NCBI RefSeq assembly: GCF_014204625.1
Contig: NZ_JACHLU010000001.1
Span: 248,001 to 312,000 of the forward strand
Reading direction: 5' to 3'
DNA length: 64,000 bases
From: Gillisella vitis
GTDB taxonomy: Bacteria > Pseudomonadota > Alphaproteobacteria > Rhizobiales > Rhizobiaceae
Position numbers and translations under genes: made by a program
The notes under the pieces: model-generated
Seen by the model: the letters and a program-made list of their open reading frames with translations, nothing else
The model's database searches: none
Told to the model about the DNA's origin: nothing
Shown: positions 17,617 to 25,350 of the stretch, in pieces
Position numbering within the stretch: the stretch's first letter is position 1
Layout of the letters: each line of letters opens with the position of its first letter

Positions 17617-18852
17617 TCATGCAGAACGGCGCTCAACTGTTGTGAGCGGAGAGGTCGAGGGGCCAAGGCCGCAGGCATTGAGCATTGTGCTCAGTTTCGT
17701 CTGGATTTCAGCCCATTCCGATGCCGGTTGTGATGCCTCGACAATGCCAGCACCGGCAAACAGCCGAACAGACTTGCCATTGACGATGCCGCAGCGGATT
17801 GTCACCACCCACTCACCATTTCCTTCAGCGTCGCACCAGCCAACAATGCCTGTGAACAGGCCACGATCAAAGTTTTCGACCAGCCTGATCAGCTGACGCG
17901 CCTTTTCTGTCGGCAGGCCGCAGACGGCTGGGGTTGGGTGCAGCTGGCTGGCAAGCTGAAGCGCGTTGAGCGCTGGATTGCTGAGGCGGCCTTCAACGCG
18001 GGTTGACAGATGCCAAAGCGCTGCCGTGTTGATCAATGAGGGTTGCTCGGGAACATCCAGTTCAGCGCAGAAGGGGGCAAGCACGCGCTTGATGTCCTCG
18101 ATCACCAGACTATGTTCATATTGATCTTTTTCCGATTGCATCAGCGCATCGGCCACGGCCTGATCCCGAACCGGGTCTGGCATACGCTTTGCCGAGCCTG
18201 CCAGCGGATTGGTGATGATCCGATCACCTTCCTTGCGCAACAGCAGTTCCGGGCTGACACCGATCAGTTCACCACCCTCTGGCACCGGCACACGGAACTG
18301 ATAGCCGGTTGGGTTCTGAGCGCACAGGCTGGCAAATAATCCATCAATATCAACAGAATCCGAGAATTCCAGCTCACGGATGCCCGACAGCACCACCTTG
18401 CGAATATCGCTGTGGCGGAAATTGACAATGGCCTGCTCGACAGCACGCTTGAACCCGGTTTCATCAGGCAGGCTTCGCTGGGCCACAAGCCCCGGCATAT
18501 TGGCCCCCGGCCTGTTGACGTTGTCCGGGCGCGGGCCGCTTGACGCTGCCCGATCCCGCCATTCATAATTTTCTGGAAGATAGAGGCACGAAGGCTCACT
18601 GAGGTCGAAAGGAATAGCGCCAATCACCATCGGATTGTCTTGTCCGGCCTTGCTGGCGCGCTCAAATGTCGCAGCAAGTGTCTGTTGAAAAGCTCCATCG
18701 GGGTTGTCTGCATCACGGGCGGGAACGGTGATGTGTGTATGCATTCCAGAGGTCCGCAATTCGCGCAGGCCGGAGCTGAACAACAGGCTCCGTTCGCAAT
18801 CTGGCTCTGGCGCGTGGCCAGCGGGTTTCTTGTCGAAGGCTGCCGCTTTCAT
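17617..18852 (-). CDS. entC: Isochorismate synthase
   Basis: A 411-residue chorismate-using enzyme (EntC/DhbC/MenF family) and first gene of the entCEBA-type operon. Conserved blocks are [85 protein letters not shown] and [19 protein letters not shown] with the acid and Mg ligands. It starts 81 bases from the divergent NRPS operon; the shared gap holds a RirA-type iron operator. AGGA precedes the ATG. Confidence 0.95.
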   Translation of the reverse strand: MKAAAFDKKPAGHAPEPDCERSLLFSSGLRELRTSGMHTHITVPARDADNPDGAFQQTLAATFERASKAGQDNPMVIGAIPFDLSEPSCLYLPENYEWRDRAASSGPRPDNVNRPGANMPGLVAQRSLPDETGFKRAVEQAIVNFRHSDIRKVVLSGIRELEFSDSVDIDGLFASLCAQNPTGYQFRVPVPEGGELIGVSPELLLRKEGDRIITNPLAGSAKRMPDPVRDQAVADALMQSEKDQYEHSLVIEDIKRVLAPFCAELDVPEQPSLINTAALWHLSTRVEGRLSNPALNALQLASQLHPTPAVCGLPTEKARQLIRLVENFDRGLFTGIVGWCDAEGNGEWVVTIRCGIVNGKSVRLFAGAGIVEASQPASEWAEIQTKLSTMLNACGLGPSTSPLTTVERRSA

Positions 18853-18874
18853 GATAAACGTCCTATACGGGTGG

Positions 18875-18902
18875 TTGACGACTCCTTATACCTGAGTATA
18901 GT
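18875..18902 (+). promoter_or_regulatory. Promoter of the rightward NRPS operon
   Basis: A -35 like TTGACG (18875-18880) and a -10 like TATAGT (18897-18902) are 16 bp apart, 31 bases before the first NRPS start codon. The -10 lies inside the iron operator at 18893-18907. A TTGACA on the opposite strand (18913-18918) may belong to the entC promoter, but no well-spaced -10 was found for it. Confidence 0.6.
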
Positions 18903-18907
18903 TATCA
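18893..18907. promoter_or_regulatory. Iron-responsive (IRO) box, TGA-N9-TCA
   Basis: TGAGTATAGTTATCA fits the RirA IRO-box consensus TGA-N9-TCA described for rhizobia. It overlaps the -10 of the NRPS promoter and lies in the 81-base gap between entC and the NRPS operon, where a repressor could control both directions. A second match precedes the TonB-dependent receptor. Repression under iron sufficiency is inference. Confidence 0.7.
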
Positions 18908-18932
18908 TGTTTTGTCAACCGCTGAGAGTTGA

Positions 18933-20537
18933 ATGCGAGAATTAACATCAATGCAGGCCGCCTGTTGGGTTGGCCGGGAATCGACGGCTGCCCTGGGCAA
19001 TGTCGCAGCCCATCTTTATGCCGAATTTGACGGCCCGAAGCTTGACCCGGAACGGTTGCAAGTGGCGCTTGATCGCCTTGTGCTGCGCCATCCGATGCTA
19101 CGGTTGCGCGTTGATGCTAATGGCATTCAAAATATTGATAATAAATATGAAAAAAGATTAGTTTCGATTGAAGATCTGCGCGATTTTCAGGACGAAAGCT
19201 GCCGCCAGCGCCTTGATGCCAAGCGGCAGATGTGGAGCGGACGAAAGCTTGACCTTTCCCGTGGTCAGGCAGCAGATTTTGGCCTGACGCTTTTGCCGCG
19301 CGGGCGATGCCGCCTGCATGTCGATACCGACATGATTGCAATCGATCCGCGAAGTTTTCTGATCGTGATGGAGGATCTCGCCCGCCTTTACGAGGCTGAA
19401 CATCCCGATAAAATTGAAATTAAAAATGATACAACATCACCACCTGCCTATTTCGTCTGGCTTGACCGGCTAAAGGTAGATAGCGCCCTTGGGCAGCAGC
19501 GCGATCGGGACCGGCAATGGTGGCGCAACCGCCTTGCATACATTCCACCCGCACCACCGCTGCCCTTAAAGGCGATGGATGGCACAACACCGCCGCGAAG
19601 TGATCGTCTCGCGGCCTGGCTATCGCCTGCCGAGCGTGCGTCACTGGAGGGCGTGGCCCGCAATCAGCGCATCACCACCTCGTCTCTGGCGCTTGGGTTG
19701 TTTGCAGCGGTGCTGGGCGCAGCACTCAAGACCGCACAATTTCGTCTGAGTGTGCCAATGTTCTGGCGTGAGCCGGTGATTGAACGGGTGGAGAGCATTG
19801 TTGGTGAGTTTTCCAACATGGTTATTCTCGGTGTCGATCTCACACAAGCCAACACCCTTGGGCAGCTGTGTACCCAGATAGCCGGACAGATGATGGATCT
19901 GCTGGCGCACAGCGCCTATCCGGGGGTCAGTGTCATGCGCGATCTTTCTCGCCATCATGGCACCATGCAATCTTCGCCGGTGGTGTTTACCTCCGGGCTG
20001 GGAATGCCGGGGGGCAATCTGCTATCCGAGCGGGTCACGCGGGTGTTTGGCAAGATGGACTGGGTGATTTCCCAAGGCGCACAGGTGGCGCTGGATGCCC
20101 AGATTGCCGAATTGGATGATGGTCTTCTGATCAATTGGGATATTCGGCGCGAGGCCCTGCCGGACAGTTTTATCCACAGCCTGTTTGATGCCTATGTTGC
20201 CCTGTTGCAGCGGGTGGCCGCCCAGCCGGAGCACATGGATGCGACAATCGAAGATGGTTTTACGCCGACCGAGAAGATGCTGATAACCTTGTTGCAACGG
20301 CTGACACCGCACGGCAACCATTGTGCCGATGGCAATATTGCCATGATTGGCCCCAACGAGCAGGCCGAATTGCGCGATTTTATCAACCGCTATGTACCCC
20401 ATGCAGCTTTGACGGACCACGACATTGTCACGCATGGCACCGCCCACCAATTGGCAAAACTGCTGCACAGCCGCTCCGATGGGGCGTCTTGTGCAATTGC
20501 CCGTGTGTTTCTGCAAACCGTTGATACTGCGGCCTGA
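18933..20537 (+). CDS. Stand-alone heterocyclization (Cy) NRPS protein with dead carrier-like tail
   Basis: A 534-residue protein. Cy-type motifs appear in order: LTSMQAACWVGRES (N-terminus), DMIAIDPRS (residues 133-141, matching the Cy signature DxxxxDxxS rather than HHxxxDG), VVFTSGLGM, ISQGAQVALDAQ and LLINWDIRREALP. It thus corresponds to the first Cy domain of VibF. The last 75 residues (from TPTEKMLITLL) fold by eye like a carrier domain, but the modified Ser is Glu476 (IGPNEQAEL). First gene of a three-gene NRPS operon under an IRO box. It probably performs or assists oxazoline formation from DHB and the amino acid. Confidence 0.85.
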   Translation: MRELTSMQAACWVGRESTAALGNVAAHLYAEFDGPKLDPERLQVALDRLVLRHPMLRLRVDANGIQNIDNKYEKRLVSIEDLRDFQDESCRQRLDAKRQMWSGRKLDLSRGQAADFGLTLLPRGRCRLHVDTDMIAIDPRSFLIVMEDLARLYEAEHPDKIEIKNDTTSPPAYFVWLDRLKVDSALGQQRDRDRQWWRNRLAYIPPAPPLPLKAMDGTTPPRSDRLAAWLSPAERASLEGVARNQRITTSSLALGLFAAVLGAALKTAQFRLSVPMFWREPVIERVESIVGEFSNMVILGVDLTQANTLGQLCTQIAGQMMDLLAHSAYPGVSVMRDLSRHHGTMQSSPVVFTSGLGMPGGNLLSERVTRVFGKMDWVISQGAQVALDAQIAELDDGLLINWDIRREALPDSFIHSLFDAYVALLQRVAAQPEHMDATIEDGFTPTEKMLITLLQRLTPHGNHCADGNIAMIGPNEQAELRDFINRYVPHAALTDHDIVTHGTAHQLAKLLHSRSDGASCAIARVFLQTVDTAA

Positions 20538-20588
20538 TCCTATGTTCAATTGCTGGCAAGCGGATAAAAAATGACCGGAGGAAACAGA

Positions 20589-23500
20589 ATGGAACGAATT
20601 TTGACGCCCTTGCAACAGGCCTATCTGCTGGGCCGAAGCGAGCACGTGCCGCTGGGTGGCGTCGCCATGCAGGACTTTCGGGAATTTCGCGGCCGAATGG
20701 ATGCTGACACCCTGTCAACGCGGCTACTTGAGCTTGTCCAGCGCCATGAAAGCCTGCGCATCCGCATTAACAGTGCAAAGCTGATACAATGGATCTCGCC
20801 GGAACCTATGGTGAATTTTGACGAGATTGACCTGCGGAGCCTTACACCATCCGAAGCCTTGCAAAAAATCGAGGCTTTGCGCGCGGATTTTGCCCATCAG
20901 CTTTTTGATCTCAGCCACTCGCCATGGCAGGTGACGATGTTTCATCTGCCGCATGATGCCGATGGCGATACTGCCGTGGTCTTTGTGCGCTTTGATGCGC
21001 TGATTGCCGATGGCCGTTCCATTTCTGCCCTGCTGGTTGAGCTGTTTGGCGGCGCGGAGATTGCGCAAGTTGCGGAGGCTGAAACCACGGAGGTGGCGCA
21101 ACCCGACAATGCCAAGCGTGCGCTGGATGCCACCTATTGGGCCAGCAAACTTCAGAACGTGGATGGCCCGCCGCAATTGCCGTGGACAAAACCGCTGGAG
21201 ACCATCAAAAGCTCCCGCTATGGTCGAGAGAGCCTGACAATTGAGCGTGAGCGTTTTGCCCGCTTTGCCCGCATTGGTGCGCGTCAAAGACTCTTTAAAA
21301 ATTCGGCTGTCACCGCCGTGGTGCTGGAGATTCTATCCTGCTGGCTGAACGAAGGGGCTTTGTGCGTTGGGGTGCCGGTGGCCCCGCAAACCTCTGGCGC
21401 TCTGGCCAATCGCTCCAGCTTTATTGCCGTGACGTGGGATGCCAGCAAGGGCAGTTTTGCTGAGCGGGCCGAGGCCTTGCAAAGTGATGTGATGGAGGGG
21501 CTGGATCATCTCGCCTATTCCGGCATTGATCTCAGCCGGTTGTTGATCAACAACAATCCGGGCGTTCTGGCCTTGCCGGTGGTGATCACCAATGCCCTGT
21601 CCTGGCCGGTGCTGGACACGGCGGCACCCATCCGGCAAACCGCTGGCCTGACCCAGACGCCACAAGTGGCAATGGACATCCGCTTTTCTCAAGATGGGGC
21701 TGGCAATCTGGTGTTCGATGTGGATTTTGCCCGCGACGCTCTGGATGAGACACTGGTTCGGGCCATTTTGGCAGCGCTTGATAAAGCCATCACCGCCATT
21801 TGCGCAACCGAGGTCCTGACGCTTGACATGCGCGAGGTTGTAGATGTTGCGCACTATCATTTCAACGACCGGCACGCGCCCTTTGCGTGCAGCGGCTATT
21901 TGCGCCGCATTGCCGATCATCTGTTTGATGCATCCTCAACCAAAATTGCGCTGATCAGTGGCACACGGCGGATCTCCTATCGGCAATTGGGTGCCGATGT
22001 TGGCACGATCATCACGGCGTTTCGCAAGCTCGGGGTTACGCAAGATCAGGTGGTGGCCATTTGCCTGCCGCGCAGCACGGAACACACGGCAACAGTGCTT
22101 GCTTGCGCCTTGAGCGGTATTGTCTGGGTGCCGATTGATGCAGCATCGCCGCCAGACCGGCTGGCCTATCTGCTTGAAAATTGTAAGCCTGCGCTTGTTA
22201 TTTCATCCAGCCCCATTGCGGGCCATGATGTAGTAACGCCAGAGATTCTGCTGTCAGGTGAAGCGCCATCTGATCCGCGCAGCCTTACCCTGCCGCTTGA
22301 TGATCTTTCATCCAGCGAAAATGCCGCCTATTATCTCTACACGTCCGGCACCACCGGCAAGCCAAAATGCGTGGTGCTCAGCAATCGTGCCACCTCCAAC
22401 GTCATCGGCCGCACGCTAGAGGCATGGCAGGTGACAGAGCGCGATGTGTTTATCTCGGTCACACCTTTGCATCACGATATGTCGGTGTTTGATGTGCTCG
22501 GCTGCCTGACAGCCGGAGCCACACTGGTGATGCCGCAGCCGGGCGAGGAAAAGGATGCCATTCGCTGGAACCAGCTGGTGGCAGAACATGGTGTGACGCT
22601 ATGGTGCTCAGTTCCGGCCATTCTGGAAATGCTGCTGTCATGCCAGCGCACCGGGCGCGAGTTGAAATCTCTGCGGCTGGTGGCGCAAGGCGGTGATTAC
22701 ATCAAGCCGGTGGTGGTGGAGCAATTGCGCCGCCTTGGCGAGCATGTGCGACTGATCTCGCTGGGAGGGCCAACCGAAACCACCATCTGGAGCATCTGGC
22801 ACGAGATTGGCCCGGATGATACCGGCCTTGTTCCCTATGGGCGGCCATTGCCCGGCAACAGCTATTTTCTGCTGAACGCGCGCGGCGATCATTGCCCGAC
22901 GGGTGTTGTTGGCCGCATTTATACCGCAGGCGTCAATGTTGCCCTTGGCTATCTGGACCATGGCGCACTCAACCAGACCGATTTTGTCACGGTTGTGGAT
23001 GAGAACGGCGAGGACGTGCGGGCCTATCAAACCGGAGACCGTGGCCGCTACCGTGCTGATGGCACATTGCTGTTTGCCAGCCGTGTCAATGGGTATGTCA
23101 AGGTGCGCGGCGTGCGGGTGTCCTTGCCCGATATTGAAAACGAGCTGAGTCGCCATCCCGCCATACAGCAGGTTCTGGTGGTGGATTATGGCGTTGAACA
23201 GCGCGGTGATGCAGCCATTGGTGCGCTCTATGTGCCAAAACCGGGAATGGCGATTACGTCCAATGACCTGCGCAGCTTTGCCCGCCAGCATCTGCCGGAA
23301 TCTCATGTGCCAAGCCGCTTTATTGTGGTCGATGCCTTGCCGCTATCAGCCAATGGCAAACCGGACAGACGGCGGGCAAAGGCATTGATTCCATTGGTCA
23401 ATGCCGTGGACATACCCACCCCTCAGGCTCAAGCACCGTCAACATCGGCCAACACCCATGATGTGCTTGGGATTTATCTCAGCGTGCTGGGCAAAACGGC

Positions 23501-23684
23501 GGGTGCGCATATCAATGACACCACCGATTTTCTCACACTGGGTCTTTTGCCATCGCATCTCAAGGCAGTTTCAGCCCGGTTGCGCGAGGCGTTTGGCGTT
23601 GAGATTTCCTTGGCTCACCTGTTGCGCTGCCGCAACGCCGCGCAGGTGAAGCAGCTTTTTGAATGCACGCCCCGGTCTGCCTGA
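20589..23684 (+). CDS. NRPS protein: heterocyclization-adenylation with degenerate carrier (VibF Cy2-A equivalent)
   Basis: A 1031-residue protein. Cy domain: LTPLQQAYLLGRSE at the start, then FDALIADGRS (D136, D141, S144; DxxxxDxxS), and TQTPQVAMDIRF. Adenylation domain from about residue 440: LYTSGTTGKPKCVV, the binding-pocket block HHDMSVFDVLG, LGGPTETTIWS, YQTGDRGRYRADG, VKVRGVRVSLPDIE and LSANGKPDRR. The C-terminus has carrier-like helices (INDTTDFLTLG...LKAVSARLREAFGVEISL), but the serine site reads LLPSHLKAV instead of GGxSL, with His990 at the expected position. GGAGGAAACAG precedes the ATG at 20589. Likely substrate Thr by analogy with VibF; see findings on the pocket residues. Confidence 0.88.
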   Translation: MERILTPLQQAYLLGRSEHVPLGGVAMQDFREFRGRMDADTLSTRLLELVQRHESLRIRINSAKLIQWISPEPMVNFDEIDLRSLTPSEALQKIEALRADFAHQLFDLSHSPWQVTMFHLPHDADGDTAVVFVRFDALIADGRSISALLVELFGGAEIAQVAEAETTEVAQPDNAKRALDATYWASKLQNVDGPPQLPWTKPLETIKSSRYGRESLTIERERFARFARIGARQRLFKNSAVTAVVLEILSCWLNEGALCVGVPVAPQTSGALANRSSFIAVTWDASKGSFAERAEALQSDVMEGLDHLAYSGIDLSRLLINNNPGVLALPVVITNALSWPVLDTAAPIRQTAGLTQTPQVAMDIRFSQDGAGNLVFDVDFARDALDETLVRAILAALDKAITAICATEVLTLDMREVVDVAHYHFNDRHAPFACSGYLRRIADHLFDASSTKIALISGTRRISYRQLGADVGTIITAFRKLGVTQDQVVAICLPRSTEHTATVLACALSGIVWVPIDAASPPDRLAYLLENCKPALVISSSPIAGHDVVTPEILLSGEAPSDPRSLTLPLDDLSSSENAAYYLYTSGTTGKPKCVVLSNRATSNVIGRTLEAWQVTERDVFISVTPLHHDMSVFDVLGCLTAGATLVMPQPGEEKDAIRWNQLVAEHGVTLWCSVPAILEMLLSCQRTGRELKSLRLVAQGGDYIKPVVVEQLRRLGEHVRLISLGGPTETTIWSIWHEIGPDDTGLVPYGRPLPGNSYFLLNARGDHCPTGVVGRIYTAGVNVALGYLDHGALNQTDFVTVVDENGEDVRAYQTGDRGRYRADGTLLFASRVNGYVKVRGVRVSLPDIENELSRHPAIQQVLVVDYGVEQRGDAAIGALYVPKPGMAITSNDLRSFARQHLPESHVPSRFIVVDALPLSANGKPDRRRAKALIPLVNAVDIPTPQAQAPSTSANTHDVLGIYLSVLGKTAGAHINDTTDFLTLGLLPSHLKAVSARLREAFGVEISLAHLLRCRNAAQVKQLFECTPRSA

Positions 23685-23720
23685 GGCTCACCTGTTTTGA
23701 ATTTACCGAAAGGTTACACC

Positions 23721-25082
23721 ATGTCGATGACCGATCCATCCAGCGGCTGGATGTCACTCACCTTGCCGCAGCTTGATTTTTGGGAGGAGTTTACCTTCCA
23801 CCCGGATGAGGCTGTTTCAACCGTTGCCCATTACCTCGATATTGAGGGAGATGTGGATGAAACCGCTTTGACGCGGGCGATTGAAGCGACCATTGCCGAG
23901 TCGGATGTGCTTTCGCTTCGCTTTCGGGATGGCGAAAACGGAGCGGAGCCGCAGCAATATTGCGACCCGCAACAATTACCAATTCTCGACAATGTCGATC
24001 TGCGAGGGTTTGATGATCCCCTGCAAGAAGCCCTGCGCAGAATGAACATTGATGTGCAGGCACGGATTGATCTTCGCGCCGACAAGATTGCCGCCCAATC
24101 ATTGTTCCGCATCGCTGACGGGCGCTATCTGTGGTATATTCGCGCCCATCACATCACTGTCGATGGTTATGGATTTGCACTGATCGAGCAGCGGTGCGGC
24201 CAGTATTATCGGCATTTTCGCGGCCTTGGCGAGGCGGGCCATGCCTTTCATCCCTTCACCAGTTTTCTGGCTGAAGAGGCTGCCTATCGTGACAGCCCGC
24301 TCTGGAGCAGGGATGAGACCTATTGGCGTGATTATCTCGATCACCATGGCAGTCTGCCGGTGATTAACAAGGGCGTTGAAGATTATGGTGCGCCGGGCGA
24401 GCATTATGAGCAAAATATTGCTGATAGCCTCAGCCAGAGCCTGCGAGAGCGTGCGCAGGCGATTGGCATCGGCTGGCCCGATCTGCTGGTTTTGCTGTCT
24501 GGTGCCTATCTTTTCCATCACCTGCCACGGCAAAACACCGGCGGCACAGACAGCCTGGCGCTATGGCTGCCGTTCATGAGCCGTTGGGGCAGTGTTGGTG
24601 CCCATATGCCGGGAATGCTGGTCAATATTCTGCCTTTTCATGTGACGCTGACCCCTCAGGAAACCCTGCAATCCTATCTCACCCGGTCCGTTGCTGTGTT
24701 GAAGAAACAAAGGCTGCACGGTCGTTACCGGATTGAACAGATTGCCAATGATCGCGGCGTCACCAAGGGCAGCCGGTTCTATTTTTCGCCGCTCATCAAC
24801 GTCTTGCCCTTCAGTGCGCCACAGTTTGACGGATGCCGCGTGGTGCGTCACGTGCTGGCCAATGGCCCCGGAGAAGGGTTCAGCATGACCTTCCGCGGCG
24901 AAGACGATGGCAGCAACATGACCTTGCAGATTGACATGGACCCCTCCTTGCCCGGCATGGCGGCCTTGAAGGGCAATCCGCAGGATGTGCCTGCTTTCAT
25001 TGCGCGTGCGCTCTCCCCAGAGGCACAGGATCGTCCTGTCAGTGCCTTGTGGGATGGCCTGCCGGCAATCGATGCAGCGTGA
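23721..25082 (+). CDS. Stand-alone condensation protein, VibH-like amide synthase
   Basis: A 453-residue single condensation domain. The opening SLTLPQLDFWEEFTFHP and the active-site motif AHHITVDGYG (His143-His144...Asp148-Gly149) are intact and EntF/VibH-like. There is no carrier or adenylation domain. VibH condenses DHB from the aryl carrier protein with a free polyamine (norspermidine); this protein most likely does the same with spermidine or a relative. ATG at 23721 has AAAGG about 7 bases upstream. It ends the rightward NRPS operon and converges with the C-PCP-C gene across two palindromic repeats. Confidence 0.85.
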   Translation: MSMTDPSSGWMSLTLPQLDFWEEFTFHPDEAVSTVAHYLDIEGDVDETALTRAIEATIAESDVLSLRFRDGENGAEPQQYCDPQQLPILDNVDLRGFDDPLQEALRRMNIDVQARIDLRADKIAAQSLFRIADGRYLWYIRAHHITVDGYGFALIEQRCGQYYRHFRGLGEAGHAFHPFTSFLAEEAAYRDSPLWSRDETYWRDYLDHHGSLPVINKGVEDYGAPGEHYEQNIADSLSQSLRERAQAIGIGWPDLLVLLSGAYLFHHLPRQNTGGTDSLALWLPFMSRWGSVGAHMPGMLVNILPFHVTLTPQETLQSYLTRSVAVLKKQRLHGRYRIEQIANDRGVTKGSRFYFSPLINVLPFSAPQFDGCRVVRHVLANGPGEGFSMTFRGEDDGSNMTLQIDMDPSLPGMAALKGNPQDVPAFIARALSPEAQDRPVSALWDGLPAIDAA

Positions 25083-25151
25083 TGAATAGAAAAAGGCCGG
25101 GAGCGATTCCGGCCGCAGACTGTTCACAAAGCTTGCCAATGTCTCGACGTC

Positions 25152-25174
25152 ATGCTCGGCCTTGTGCCGAGCAT
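25152..25174. repeat. Palindromic repeat 1 of a convergent pair
   Basis: ATGCTCGGC / GCCGAGCAT arms (9 bp, perfect) with loop CTTGT. It sits in the 268-base gap between convergent NRPS genes and is related by inversion to the element at 25228-25250. It may help terminate either transcript. Confidence 0.7.
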
Positions 25175-25227
25175 CCAAACACAATAATTTTAGTCAATAA
25201 CGTCAATTACTTATCCTGCGGCGGCAG

Positions 25228-25250
25228 ATCCTCGGGACAAGCCCGAGGAT
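25228..25250. repeat. Palindromic repeat 2 of a convergent pair
   Basis: ATCCTCGGG / CCCGAGGAT arms (9 bp, perfect) with loop ACAAG. Read on the other strand it matches repeat 1 except for compensated G/C exchanges in the stem. Elements of this kind are common between genes in alphaproteobacteria. Confidence 0.72.
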
Positions 25251-25350
25251 GACGAAACGTCGAGCGAGAGGTTTGTCATCAACCTGAAGTCGGCGTTGAA
25301 ACCGGCCTTTGGATGTTGACCCCGCCCTCACTCTCTATTCCCCTCACTCT

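Noticed and set aside
18887..18900. TATAC-CTGA-GTATA palindrome as a Fur or AraC-type site
   Set aside because: It overlaps the better-supported TGA-N9-TCA box and the -10 element and does not resemble a Fur 19-mer; kept only as part of the promoter.
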